DNA of 64,000 nucleotides from Hexactinellida sp. DTS-2022 (taxonomy: Eukaryota > Porifera > Hexactinellida). The stretch covers positions 3,782,001 through 3,846,000 of the forward strand of contig JAPNXP010000002.1 in the NCBI GenBank assembly GCA_028753945.1, given 5' to 3'. The translations under genes and the position numbers were made by a program. Positions 44,858-55,936 of the stretch are shown one piece after another. The notes below the pieces were generated by a model. That model was given only the letters and a program-made list of their open reading frames with translations. It did not search any database and was not told the DNA's origin. Position 1 is the first letter of the stretch, and every line of letters begins with the position of its first letter.

Positions 44858-45103
44858 TTGATAATGTCCTCCAACCAAGACCTTTCTAATTCTGATTCGT
44901 ATGAAAATGTGATGTGGGAGCAAGGCGAGGATTATTCCACCAAAGATGATGAGTGCGAGTCCGACAGCCCTGGCATTTTTGATTCTTCTCCAAGACACGG
45001 GTGTCTCAGAAAACCATATTGGCAAGAAAACGAGGTCCTCGAGATTTTTGCAGTTTCAAATTTAGAATTTTGTGTAAATTCCGAATTTGCTATCAAAAAA
45101 TAA
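44858..45103 (+). CDS. Hypothetical acidic 81-aa ORF
   Basis: An ATG at 44864 or the upstream one gives a short acidic, Ser-rich protein (MSSNQDLSNSDSYEN, DDECESDSPGIFDSSP, then KPYWQENEVLEIFAV). The style recalls N-termini of transposases, but no domain follows because the next 300 bases are AT-rich with stops. It may be a stranded first exon. Low confidence that it is expressed. Confidence 0.3.
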   Translation: MIMSSNQDLSNSDSYENVMWEQGEDYSTKDDECESDSPGIFDSSPRHGCLRKPYWQENEVLEIFAVSNLEFCVNSEFAIKK

Positions 45104-45424
45104 TTCTCACACAAATTTCTGAGATATTATTTTTTTCACAAAAATGAATTAATTAATAAATTAAAATTTTCTAATTTCAAAATTACCATGTCTTTTAGTT
45201 GCCAAAATTATTTTAGATCCTTTCATTTGATTAATATAATATTTTATACTCGTTTCAATTCTTCATGCATTGTTTCTACTAATGTATATAACTATTTAAT
45301 TGACACAAAATATTCATAATACTGAGCTATATTATATTCCACATAAGTAAAATATAGATTAGATAAGTGTCACAAATAGCATCAATCAAGGTCATAAAAT
45401 TAGAAAAATGATTTCCTTAACAGC
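45104..45424. other. AT-rich spacer
   Basis: No frame or repeat recognised. Confidence 0.3.
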
Positions 45425-45760
45425 ATTCAGTAGATTTTCGCCATAATTTCCAGAGACTCATTGCATTGAAAATTGCGCCAAACTTTCTCAAAACGAGAAT
45501 GAGCAGATTCTGCTGCTTGCTCTGAAATTGCTCCCAATCCCATACCAACAGGAACAAACTTAGTAATACATGGGATGACGTGTCGCCACACTATGTGTAC
45601 CTCTCACGGGTCTCTGAAATCATAATCTCGGTCTAAAAAATTGTTTGACAAAGCTTTGTCAAACAACTAAGTCCAGTCAGCAGAAATGCTTTTTTAAATT
45701 GGAAGATCGCATGTTGATAATCTTCTTGGATATATTGTCCAAAACATGTCCCAACACTTC
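45425..45760 (-). pseudogene. Fragment of an unassigned transposase, C-terminal part
   Basis: On the minus strand one frame gives VWRHVIPCITKFVPVGMGLG, then AISEQAAESAHSRFEKVWRN, followed by a shift to YGENLLNAVKE. Upstream are broken pieces (LGHVLDNISKK). The pattern of a G-x-G-x-x-SEQ-x-x-ES-x-H block followed by an aromatic-rich helix recurs near the C-terminus of an invertebrate transposase group that I cannot name with certainty. Stops and a direct repeat (acaaagctttgtcaaac) break it. Confidence 0.4.
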
Positions 45761-45795
45761 TGAAAACGTTTTAATGTTACAGTATGATATATATA

Positions 45796-47062
45796 CAGTG
45801 TACTCCGCTTAATTGGGACACCGGTTAATCGGGACAGCCGCTTAATTGGGACAACTCACCAAGAACCGAATCCTTTCCATAGAAGCTAATACTAAAGATT
45901 TCGGTTAATCGGGACAAACTCCGCTTAATTGGGACAAACTCAACAAATTGGGTACAAAATTGTGCTCGCTTAATAGAAAATTAATATTGATCAAACAAAT
46001 TTTAATAATCTTGGTCAATTCTCATCAAGACATAACAAGATATCTAAATAGGGCCAATTTTATTATTGAATTCCGTAAATTCAAAATTCACAAGGGATTA
46101 TGAACTTTGGTTCAGGCATAGTTTAAAACGGTCCACATAATATTAAGGGTCATTCTATGGGTTTGAGTAGAATCAAGTGTCCGCAGGCATTGGAGGAATC
46201 GTTGTAACATGTTTAAACTAAATTGTTGTAAATCGTAGGTAGATATCTACTCTACAGAATATTTTCGTTAATTGGGATCTCCGCTTAATTGGTACAAGAG
46301 GCCTGGAACAGACGTGTCCCAATTAAGGTTAAATTACGGCAGATTCGGGAAAAAAAACACATAAATTTCGTTTTGAAGTTAGGTGTTTGATTTTCACATA
46401 TATGTTAGAAGACATTATAGGTAGATCCAATCTGAAGACGAAATTACATTATCTTCTATAATCTCGATTTTATGGGCCGTGCAGTTTTTTGCTAATACAA
46501 AAGTACCCTAGGGGGTTTCTTAGGACTCCACTTGATAGAAAAGTGGTTTTGGGAATCAATATTTGTTATAGACATATTCTGAGCTATGTATCACATAGAT
46601 CATCGTTATGGGCGGTTGGTGACTGGTTAAGAATTTTGATTTGACCTATTTCAAAAAAATTGCGACCTTTTGAAGGCAAAAAAATGAATAAAATGTCACC
46701 TTTATATGCGATATTTTATGAAATGTTTGAAAAAAATAATTTGGAGTCTTAATTCAGAAATGTAAACCGTCTACCAACTCCGTACGCATATAATCTTGCA
46801 ATATTGATTCTGATAACAAACATTGATGGCCGCATTGCCAAAACACCGCATAATATCTACCACTACTTTTCGAAATCGCCCTATGAGAGATTTGTATAAG
46901 CCAAATTTTGAAACCGACAAAAAATAAAAAGTATAATGGATCGAGACATTTTCTTTTCGCTTTATTGCATTGTATAGTACAGGGATATATTTCTCACAAT
47001 TACAGATTGATACAAGAAATTTCATTCACCTGGGGAAATTTAACCTTAAGCGGAGTAGACTG
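45796..47062. mobile_element. pogo-type MITE split by a TTAA MITE
   Basis: TA-flanked (45794-45795, 47063-47064). The left end is CAGTGTACTCCGCTTAATTG and the right end, read inward, CAGTCTACTCCGCTTAA. Interior repeats ggttaatcgggac and cgcttaattgggac. A family-2 TTAA MITE is inserted exactly at the TTAA of the right-end motif; removing it leaves about 540 bp. Another lone left end lies at 47668. Confidence 0.85.
46323..47049 (+). mobile_element. TTAA-flanked MITE, family 2, third full copy
   Basis: TTAA at 46323-46326 and 47046-47049; body 719 bp; left end GGTTAAATTACGGCAGATTC as in the copies at 31466 and 34617. It sits inside the pogo-type MITE. Confidence 0.85.
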
Positions 47063-47221
47063 TAAATGTAAAATTGTTTGATGGGTCAATGGGTCACTCG
47101 ATGGGTCATGGGTCAATGGGTCAGACTACGACAAACATTATACTAAGTGGACAGTCTCGCCATTGCACTGGCCGGTAGTGCCTGTTGAAAGTGTGGGTCT
47201 ATTTCAGAGAAATATGCATAA

Positions 47222-47665
47222 TTAAGAAGGACACTTAGTGATCATCGTTGCAAAAGTTGGTAGTTGAAAATATATTTTTATTGACTGAATATAGTTCGAA
47301 AATACACCAAGTGTACAAATCTTAAAAAAAATCCAAAAAAATACCTTCAAGGTCTCTTTGGGGAAAATATTCCAAAAAAAAAAAAAAATTTCCTGTTCAA
47401 AAGTTCACAGTTTTTGATTATATGACTTTATTGAAAAACAAATAAAAAAGTAAATACAATTTTATCCACTTTTTCATGAATTTTCCTTAATAAATGGTAC
47501 AAGAATACTTAATTTTAAAAATAGGACATACATTGTAAAAAAGGCGTTTGAGAACATTTACAAATTTCTTGCCATGACAGATTTTTTGTAAATTAAGTTT
47601 TATTAAGCATAATTTTTTAATACAAAATAGTATATATATTCACAAAATAATTTCTAAAAATAAAT
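47222..47665. mobile_element. TTAA MITE family 3 fragment
   Basis: TTAAGAAGGACACTTAGTGA begins it, followed by acaccaagtgtac, a poly-A/AAATT stretch and gaacatacattgtaaaaaa-like sequence shared with 38312-38770. The right end is lost; a lone pogo end follows. Confidence 0.55.
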
Positions 47666-47893
47666 ACAGTGTACTCCGCTTAAATTTATTAGAAATATTC
47701 TAGCTAATAATCACGATTCAAAGGTTTATTATGTAATAGTATCCTCAGTATAGACTAATATAATACTCGACTAAAGTTTAAAAAATTGAATTTTGAATAA
47801 TTTGTTGTTTGAGAATGAATTGGAATTGTCAATAGCAGTCCACGTTCTTTGGGACACTGTTTAAAGCAAAATATAATTAAGGTTAAATTACCC

Positions 47894-48980
47894 CAGTGCT
47901 GCCAAGTGAGTTCAGATAAATTCCTGGAGATGGACATAAAATTTACGGAGAAACCAAAGTTTTACGGAGCATGCTAAAATTCCCTCTGCGACCCAATAGT
48001 TCTTAATTTGCTTTTTCAAATCATATAAACTAACTATTTTGTATGAATAATCATTTATAGAGGTTGATATATGGACGCTTTCGCACTTGTAAACAATAAG
48101 ATATACTCACTAATAGTACACTAACCGGCCAAAAGTATTTGAACATTGGGGATTTTAATGCACACACAATACTCGTCTGGCAACTTATTAACGGCTATCT
48201 AAACTACTCTGATATGACCATAAATATCTTACTATAGATATACATTACAAAATATAGTGATTTCAATTCAATTTTGAAAATAACCACGAAGTGGCATAAG
48301 TGTTTCTGCCACGTGCCACTTGTGGCATAAGTGGCACAAATTGAAATGTGGCTGTATCACAGTGGAAAATATTCGGATTGATTTGAAATTATGCACTTAG
48401 AGTAATCAAACCATGTGGAATTCAAATCTGCTATCAGAATAAATATATTAACATTGTATCTTAATGATAACAAATTAATTATTTAATTAGCTAATTAAAT
48501 ACTTAATGAGTTTAACGCCTCCATAAAAATGTAAATTTGAAAATTTTGCTGTTTTATAATACTTTACATATCGTTTCATGTAAATAGCCATTTTGTAGCA
48601 TCTACTAATGTTATTATGCTTGTATAACCTCAAATGTCTAAATGCAAATTATTGCTGTTCAAATACTTTTGGCCGGTTAGTGTATGTATCAAACTATCAA
48701 AGTAAGATTTAATTTAACTAATTTGTAATTGTGCAACTGTTTTGAATCAAGAGTATTCTGCGATTGGAATAATTCATCACTATGATATTATTTAACATAT
48801 TATACAACATAAATAATGATATGGTGGTTCACTAGTAAAAACAAAAAGCAGTTATATGTTATACAAGAAGTATTAAATATATTTCTCTAGAAATACGTAG
48901 AAATTTGTCTTCATACGTAGACACGTAGATAGGGGTATATTACGTAGTCTACGTAAATTTACGGAGACTTGGCAGCACTG
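47894..48980. mobile_element. hAT-type MITE with perfect 8-bp TSD
   Basis: Flanked by aattaccc (47886-47893 and 48981-48988). Ends are CAGTGCTGCCAAGT on both sides; tttacggag motifs follow inward. It contains a mariner-type MITE (48119-48682), so nesting is three deep here. Confidence 0.88.
48119..48682. mobile_element. Tc1/mariner-type MITE, complete
   Basis: TA at 48117-48118 and 48683-48684. Ends CACTAACCGGCCAAAAGTAT (left) and CACTAACCGGCCAAAAGTAT (right, inward), both then ttgaaca. A central hairpin of gccacttgtggcataagtgg. Diverged partial copies at 6721-7153 and about 53107-53453. Confidence 0.85.
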
Positions 48981-49190
48981 AATTACCCCACATAAAGAAA
49001 TGTCTTGTATTAATCTGTAATTGCGAGAAAAAAGATCCCTCTACGATACAAAGCTATAAACCAAAAAGAAAATGTCTCTATCATACTTTTTATTTTGTGT
49101 GGGTTTCAAAATTTGGCTAATACAAATCTCCCATAGGGGGATTTCCAAAAGTGGTGGTCGTTTATATTCCAAATTTTGGTTTGACTGACT

Positions 49191-49409
49191 TATAGCTCAT
49201 AGTCCATTTTCTGCCCCCTGCTGGACTGCAGGTGTTGGATTTTCGACGTTTTGATCTATCCTGACAAGAATATACATCAGAATCGTCTAGAAATTTTTTA
49301 ATGACTTTTTATGTCCTTCAAGTAATGCTGACATAAAAATTGGAGTGTTCTGAATAACTTTGTAGAGACGTTCTATAGAATCTGGCCATATTTAACTTCA
49401 TGTCTCCTT
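49191..49409. other. Spacer before satellite
   Basis: Slightly GC-richer than average (ctgccccctgctggactgca) with no recognised feature. Confidence 0.3.
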
Positions 49410-51034
49410 AAATTGTGGGTTTATATTAGATAAATAATCACAATTAGAGTCAAAAGAAGTGGACTAGGACAGGCAATATACTAAGTGGACAGTCTCCTTC
49501 TCTCCCTGTCCGTAAGGGCTAGAAAAATTGTGTGTTTATATTAGACAAATATGCTGTATTAGATTCAAACCAAAGTGTGACACGATAAGCAATAAAAGAA
49601 GTGGACAGTCTCCCTCTCTCCCTGTTCGTCGTGCTAGTTAAATTGTGGGTTTATATTAGATAAATATGCAGTACTAGATTCAGAACAAAGTGGACTATGA
49701 CATGCAATAAACGAAGTGGACAGTCTCCCTCTCTTCCTGTCCGTAAGGGCTAGAAAAATTGTGTGTTTATATTAGACAAATATGCTGTATTAGATTCAAA
49801 CCAAAGTGTGACACGATAAGCAATAAAAGAAGTGGACAGTCTCCCTCTCTCCCTGTTCGTCGTGCTAGTTAAGGTTCAGGTATACTCAAGAGCACTTCTA
49901 CCAAAAGTATTTACCCAATTTAACTCAATTTTTTACAGCGTATATACTTCTTCTTCAGGATGCCAAAAATACAATAATATTGGCATATATACTAAGAGAG
50001 GAAAAATCTTTTTTTAAATTTTACCACTATTGGGTAGAAGATCAATCAGCAAAGATGAACAAGACCAATAATATTATTGATTGAATGTGTTTAGCTGGAT
50101 GTAATAAATCTTTTGAGTGCAGGAATTGTGAATATCTGGATTTTTCTGGATTTCAAATACTTTTATGTGATGTCTATTTTCAAATGAAGATTTTCCTTAT
50201 CCAAAATCAAAAAAACAGATGAACTATTCATATTAGGCTAAATCGCAGCACTGAAAAGTTGTATCTCTAAGAGATCTCTCCGAAACCGTTGAGTTTTTGA
50301 TTCTACGACCAAAATTGACAAAATGACCTATTACACAAAACTGAAAATGTTGGTTTTGAGATAGAGGCTTTTGAAAAAATAATTTACATCAATAATACCT
50401 AGATTGAGGTGACCAAAGTGTGTCAAACTGGAAGAATAATAGGAATTTCTCTTAGAAATCTCTTGAGAGTACACATTGGTGTCAATACAATCCGAAAATG
50501 CAATAAAAACGAGATTTACAATATTTGGGATTTTATCGAAATTTTGGGATTTTGTAGAGTATACCTGAACCTTAAATTGTGGGTTTATATTAGATAAATA
50601 TGCAGTACTAGATTCAGAACAAAGTGGACTATGACATGCAATAAACGAAGTGGACAGTCTCCCTCTCTTCCTGTCCGTAAGGGCTAGATAAATTGTGTTT
50701 ATATATTAGACAAATATGCACTATTAGATTCAAACCAAAGTGGGACACGATAAGCAATATACTAAGTGGACAGTCTCCATCTCTCACTGGCCGTAGTGCT
50801 AGTTAAATTGTGGGTTTATATTAGATATATAATCATAATTAGAGTCAAACCAAAGTGGACTAGGACTGGCAATATACTAAGTGGACAGATTCCCTCTCTC
50901 CCTGTCCGTAAGTGCTTGATAAATTGTGTGTTTATATTTGACAAATATGCAGTATTAGGTTCAAAACAAAGTGGACTAGGACAGGCAATATACTAAGTGG
51001 ACAGTCTCCATCTCTCATTGGCCGTAGTGCTAGT
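49410..51034. repeat. ~116-bp satellite array split by a TTAA MITE
   Basis: About eight units with aattgtgggtttatattaga, atatgcagtactagattca, aacaaagtggacta, aagtggacagtctccctctc and gtgctagttaa. Spacing between equivalent points is 115-117 bp. Copy B of the family-1 MITE lies after the fourth unit (49869-50575) and copy C starts at the end of the array. Relics of the unit occur near 47130 and 30690. Confidence 0.85.
49869..50575 (+). mobile_element. TTAA-flanked MITE, family 1, copy B
   Basis: TTAA at 49869-49872 and 50572-50575; body 699 bp, nearly identical to copy A (18496-19202). The site is the TTAA in gtgctagttaa of a satellite unit. Confidence 0.88.
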
Positions 51035-51911
51035 TAAGGTTCAGGTATCCCCTACAAAATCCCAAAATTTCGAAAAAATCCCAAACTATGGTAAATCTCG
51101 TTTTTATTGCATTTTCTGATTGTGTGGATACCCATGTGGACTCTCACGAAATTTCAAAGAAAAATCCCAATTATTTCTCCAGTTTGACTCACTTCGAGTT
51201 TTGAAAAAAATATTGGGGTTCTGGTTATGGTTGCCGGTTGCAGTATACCATAGAAACTTGATAATTTCGGGACATTGCCACATTTAGGTGTTATCTTATA
51301 TTTGAATTGAACAGCATATATCGCATCTTAATTTCAAATCCTATGGAAAAATATTGAAAACTTTCAATGATACAGACTTTTTAGTGTCCTCCACCTAAGC
51401 CACTGCCATAGGGGACACTTTTTTACAAACCCCGCTATCTCCAAACACAATTATTGCCATTGCGGAAGTCATATTATGACTCATATACTACCTAGAAACA
51501 AAATCTCAATAGTTTTGGACAGCTCTCAATTGGTTCTATCATATGAGTGCAGCGATTTCATTTGTAAATTTTCTTTTTATTTAATTTATTGATGATGAAA
51601 AAAGTGATGTCCACATTTATTGATGAAAAATTTGACTCATAAGTGATTAAAAGAATTCTTGCACTCATATGATAGTTTAGAAGTTTCTTCATGCAATGCA
51701 ACAACAATCTACTCTTAATCATTAACAGGAAAATACTTATCCGTTCCGCAAAATACGATTTTATAGAAAAAAAAAAATTCACTGAGTTACCTAGATCGAA
51801 TATTATTGCATTTTTGCCATTTAGAAGATGAAGTAAATCCTCTGTAAAAAAATTAATTAATTCGGGTGAATATATTTGGTAGAAGTGCTCTAGAGTATAC
51901 CTGAACCTTAA
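51034..51911 (-). mobile_element. TTAA-flanked MITE, family 1, copy C (older)
   Basis: TTAA at 51034-51037 and 51908-51911; body 870 bp; ends GGTTCAGGTATCCCC (left) and GGTTCAGGTATACTCTA (right, inward). Opposite orientation to A and B, longer and strongly diverged. The left TTAA is again the one in gtgctagttaa of the satellite unit. Confidence 0.8.
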
Positions 51912-52147
51912 CTCCGTATCATCCTCGGCCCTCTTTCAGGCTCCATTTGGTATCTCCTGGCGCGGAGCTCATCGTGAGAGGACTCGCCACCCGATTGGGG
52001 ACACATCTCCCAGTAGGGGTACCCGAGCTCCTCGCCAGGGGACAGGACCCGTTGGGAGGGCCTCTGTTCTAACACCTCGAGGGTATTGGGCTCCTCCACG
52101 CTCCTATCTCTCAGCACGTTACAGGGGACAGTAGAGGGGAGGGACAC
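51912..52147 (-). other. Unassigned GC-rich ORF cut by a MITE
   Basis: The minus frame (MSLPSTVPCNVLRD ... LSPGEELGYPYWEMCPQ ... RARRYQMEPERGPRMIR) is much GC-richer than its surroundings, suggesting decayed coding sequence. It runs straight into the TTAA of MITE copy C. No family recognised; possibly a 3' exon of the integrase gene on the same strand. Confidence 0.3.
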
Positions 52148-52199
52148 AGGGGGGACAGGGTATACAGGATTTGGTATACAAAGAACTCCACAGGTTCAC

Positions 52200-52540
52200 T
52201 ATCTAGAATTATGATTTTTATTAGTAACCTCAATTATGAAATGTTCCTTACTCTATTTAGCGATGTCTGTCAGGTTTAGAATTTTGGTTTTAGAATAAAA
52301 ATTAAATATATTTTATTTTATTAATTTTGGTAGAAAAATTCTAGATATTTTGCAACCAAAAAATTATTGCTCAATAAAACTTAATAAAATTTGAATTCTA
52401 TTCCAGACAGACAACAGTTTAGATATTATACAGCTTTTTTACAGCATTTGTCCGTTTCAATTTTTTTTAGTATTCTTGCACCGTTATTAATGAAAAAGTG
52501 TCTTATATTAATCGTAGACTGCCTAATCGCCACACAGTGT
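52200..52540. mobile_element. Family-3-like MITE fragment with flank
   Basis: tagtaacctcaattatgaaa and tgttccttactctatttag match the inverse of 38810-38880. tagactgcctaatcgcc resembles the inverse of the flank at 38285-38305. Borders unclear. Confidence 0.4.
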
Positions 52541-52775
52541 GGCTGTGCCAAAAAAACGTAGTAAATATTCTCCAAATTTCAAAAGATTTCCGATTTAAAT
52601 ATCTGTTCAATACAATAAATAAAAATACAATAAATAAATACAAATAATAATACATACATGTACTATAATGTTAGTGTGTAAAATTAGATAATTATGATAA
52701 TTATATAAGTTATTTAATTTTAATTAATAAATTAACCCTAATCTAACAAACAGTATTACATTATATACTACTCAC

Positions 52776-54100
52776 ATTGCTTGTGAACTCTTTGCCCTGG
52801 TCGTGCTGGATAATATCAGGTAATCCCATATCGAGGTAGATGTACTTCAGATTCTGAATAACTTCTTGTGATGTCTTGGTCTTGAGAGGGCGTACTGCAA
52901 CATATTTGCTCAGGTAGCAGACAGTGACTAGAATGTGTTTATAGCCGTCTTCACTCTCAGGGAGGTCGCATATAAGGTCCATTCATAAATGTCTCCACGT
53001 TTTAGAAGGAAGTGGTATTGGTTGAAGTTTCTTTTGCGGTTGAGGTGGCAAGGCCGCTGTCATCTGACATATATGGCAAGTCTTTACCTTTATAATATAA
53101 GAAAGCCATTACTATTGTATGATTTAATATGTACTACTTACTATGTTACAAAGCTAAGTGAATAGTTTCTAATCATTATGAATTGGGATTATTTTCCACT
53201 GAGATACAGCCACATATGCTTATGTGTACTAGTCCCATAAGTAGCACGTGACATAGACACAGATGCCACTTCATGGATAATTATTGGATAAACATGACTT
53301 AAAATCATGATGTTATGATTTTTATAATTATATTACAAGATTGGGTCATTTGAGAGTAGTTTAATCCAGCAGAATTTATTACGCAAACGAGAAGTATATT
53401 GTAATTCAGCAATAAAAATTCAGTTCTTCAAATAGTTTTCGTGGGTTAGTATACATTTAGTTAGAATACATCATAACATTTAAAATGATTTCAAAATTAA
53501 ATAGCCCATTTGAATAATAAAATACTAATGGTTCAAATGAAACGAGATAGTTAGGAAATTTTTATAAAGTATGAACAAATACAGAAGTGGTCCGAACAAA
53601 GATGGACTATCCTTTATAATAATGTCACTGTAAATGGCAAGTGGTCCGGCCATGACCGAACCACGTGCTACCTAGGAAAGTATGCCGAATAATTAGACTC
53701 ACATATTCTTTAACGTCTTGGGAAACGCCTGCCCCATGTGTATCTTTGCTGAACTGAATGTAGGGTCGTGTTTATTCCGGGATGACCGACTTCGTCATGG
53801 AACTTCTCATAGATGCTGTCCAACTCAGACAGCAATGGACTGCCAAATCTGTCTCTGTGCCTTCCAGTTTTATTCTCTAAAGGGAGAATTCAATTAAACA
53901 ATGGCATATGTAAAAATGGTCTAGGGGAATAAGGAAGTCAATATTACCTTGAAAAGTCTGTTGGTATCTCCAATAAAATAGGAAGACAATCTTCTTTTGT
54001 AGTTCGATTTTGTCTGACGTGAAGCTTGAGATGCTTAAGGATATTTTTCTTCGCGAATAAAGTGAATGATTTCGCATATTCATTTGGATTCATTTCAAAA
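52776..54100 (-). pseudogene. Retroviral-type integrase gene, spliced (Ginger/KRBA2-like), broken
   Basis: Three putative exons on the minus strand. Exon 1 (about 54090-53952) starts MNPNEYAKSFTLFAKKN and ends at GTAATA. Exon 2 (53876-53703) encodes the H2C2 zinc finger start (YEKFHDEVGHPGINTTLHSV, RYTW, then after a one-base shift VSQDVKEY). Exon 3 (53087-52776) completes it (TCHICQ) and enters the rve core (MDLICDLPESEDGYKHILV, KTKTSQEVIQNL, GLPDIIQHDQGKEFTSN). The exon 2 donor TAT/GTGAGT and exon 3 acceptor AAAG/GTAAAG join in phase, and exon 3 ends at another GTGAGT. A TGA at 52983-52985 and the shift in exon 2 break it. The catalytic D-x-D spacing begins as in rve integrases; the Glu part is missing. 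An intron-containing DNA transposon (Ginger type) fits better than an LTR element. Confidence 0.65.
53107..53453. mobile_element. Mariner-type MITE remnant in integrase intron
   Basis: ccactgagatacagccacat, the gtgccacttcat inverse and a terminal caaatagttttcgtgggtta, then gtatac, correspond to the 48119 family. Strongly diverged. Confidence 0.5.
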
Positions 54101-54229
54101 TAATAAAGGATTTGATTGTTTGTTTGTTGTAAATGAATAAGACAATTAATGTAGATATTAATTTCTTAAATAGTTAATTAATTTGATAATACGTAGTAGA
54201 GAGTCTATGTATAGTATTATGATGTCAAA

Positions 54230-54400
54230 ATCATAGTATATTCTTAAATTCATAATAAAAAGTAAAATAAGCCAAAGATTACTTTTATAGTGTCTCAAAA
54301 TATCACTGTATAATTTCTCATAGCACTTCCATGGTTTGCAAATACAATGTCTCAGAATCTCACGCGTCTCAAAATATCATGCAACAGTTCTATAAATTAT
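54230..54400. repeat. Dispersed unit of the ~143-bp repeat
   Basis: attcttaaattcataata, tgtctcaaaatatcactgta, cttccatggtttgcaaat and ctcacgcgtctcaaaat match 7640-8250. Confidence 0.6.
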
Positions 54401-54773
54401 TGTCTATTTTCAACAGAATTAGCTCTAGAGATTTTACCATTTTCAGAATGATTAGATCATAGTAAAGTATTTTAGAATTACAAACACCCGTAAATGCGAA
54501 AAATTCGTTAAAATTTCCTATTTTATGCCTTTTTCTATGTTTCTTTAAAGGAACGAATTCTTAGTTCTGTTCAATAAAGGTCAAATATGTTGGTTATAGT
54601 GTATACTAATATAGATAAAAATTTCATAGAGCAAAATTTAATACTTTTTCTAAAATCTTGGTTGAAAGCTCCAAAAATCCTGAATTCAGCAATCGACGCT
54701 CAAAGTTTTTCCCTGCAAATTCAATTAGAACTAATGTATTACAAGGTGTTTCATCCCGGGATGTATTCATCAG

Positions 54774-55244
54774 TTAAGGATGCTTCGGGTGAGATTTTTG
54801 GTCTTTTAGTGACAAAATTGAAATGCGAGTTTATTCTGTGAAATGAAGCTAATATATCATTAAATTATGTGAGAAGTAAATTTTTTTGAGAAAATATTCT
54901 ACAAAGTCTTCAAAATGTAAATTTGGTGACGTCATTGTTGATGATGTAGCTTTTTTATTTTCTCAATTGACATTCCTTGGTTTTATATGTACCTTATCAA
55001 GCACTTATATACTTTATGTATATAAACTAACATTAATATGCACAAATATCTTATTGATTAGCATATATTAGCCCAAACCAGTTGATAATGGGCTAGAAAT
55101 TCTGATCTGCATATTTTTTTTATAATTCTATGCATCATCAACAGATTAATTGACTATATTATATTATTCAACTCAATTGTCATATATATTAGTATATTCA
55201 TACTGTATCCCAACTAGTATAGGCATATTATACATATTAGAGCA
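54774..55244. repeat. Long-inverted-repeat family 4, one arm
   Basis: Begins TTAAGGATGCTTCGG and runs, in the same order as the reverse complement of 2560-3143, through TGACGTCA (54927-54934), gcaccttatcaagcac-like sequence, ggctagaaattctgatctg and actgtatcccaactagtat. It is cut at 55245 by a family-1 TTAA MITE. Confidence 0.7.
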
Positions 55245-55700
55245 TTAAGGTTCAGGTATACTCTAGAGCACTCCTCCAAAACTATTTACCCCATTTACTA
55301 GAAATTTTTACTGCTGATTTGAATATTCCTTCTATTTGCAAAAATGCAATAATATTTCAATGACAAGTAACAGTGAAATTTTTGGGTTTTCAAATTTTAC
55401 CAATTTGAGTAAGAGATTTTTAGTATTGATGAACCTTACAATAGTTAATACTGATTAAATGCGTTTATCTATATCTTGTTTATCCTGTATCGTCTGGGAA
55501 TGTTCAAAATTATATATTTTTAATTTTCTTGATTATTACGTCATGTCAACTATTTAATCGAAATTTTTCTATCCAAAATCCGCAAAGCTCTGTAACTATT
55601 TCTAAATGAATAAATCGCAAACGATACAGGCTACTATTCGAATAAATACTGTAATTATTTCTAATAGCATGCAACTATATCAATACTTTATGTATTGGAA
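55245..55700 (+). mobile_element. TTAA MITE family 1, left-end fragment (copy E)
   Basis: TTAAGGTTCAGGTATACTCT followed by agagcactcctccaaaact and diverged family-1 sequence. No right end was found. Confidence 0.6.
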
Positions 55701-55936
55701 ACTATACTCTATCTAATTTGCATTTTGTATGAAAACTGACGCAAGTATTCAGGCTTATTATTTTTGAAAATTAAGCCAAAATTGATCAATTTATCTTACC
55801 AACATATTAATCCATGGTCCATCAAACATTTTCACTTGTATTTGCAATTTATGGTATGTTTAAAAGAACATAACATTCAATGTTATCCCAAAGGAGAAAC
55901 TAATCCCACATTTTGAATAACCCACTCTAGTTACAT

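Larger units (their letters stand above)
47877..49190. mobile_element. TTAA MITE family 2 copy with nested hAT MITE
   Basis: TTAA (47877-47880) and GGTTAAATTACCCC open it. The match resumes at 48981 with aattaccccacataaaga and continues through tacaaagctataaacc and caaatctcccatagggggat to about 49190. Between lies a complete hAT MITE. The far end is missing. Confidence 0.7.

Noticed and set aside
49410-51034. Regular repeats that could be mistaken for a CRISPR array
   Set aside because: Whole ~116-bp units are repeated without unique spacers, the DNA is eukaryotic, and no cas-like genes occur.
52776-54100. LTR retrotransposon interpretation of the integrase
   Set aside because: No LTRs, primer-binding site, gag or reverse transcriptase nearby, and the gene has phased introns.
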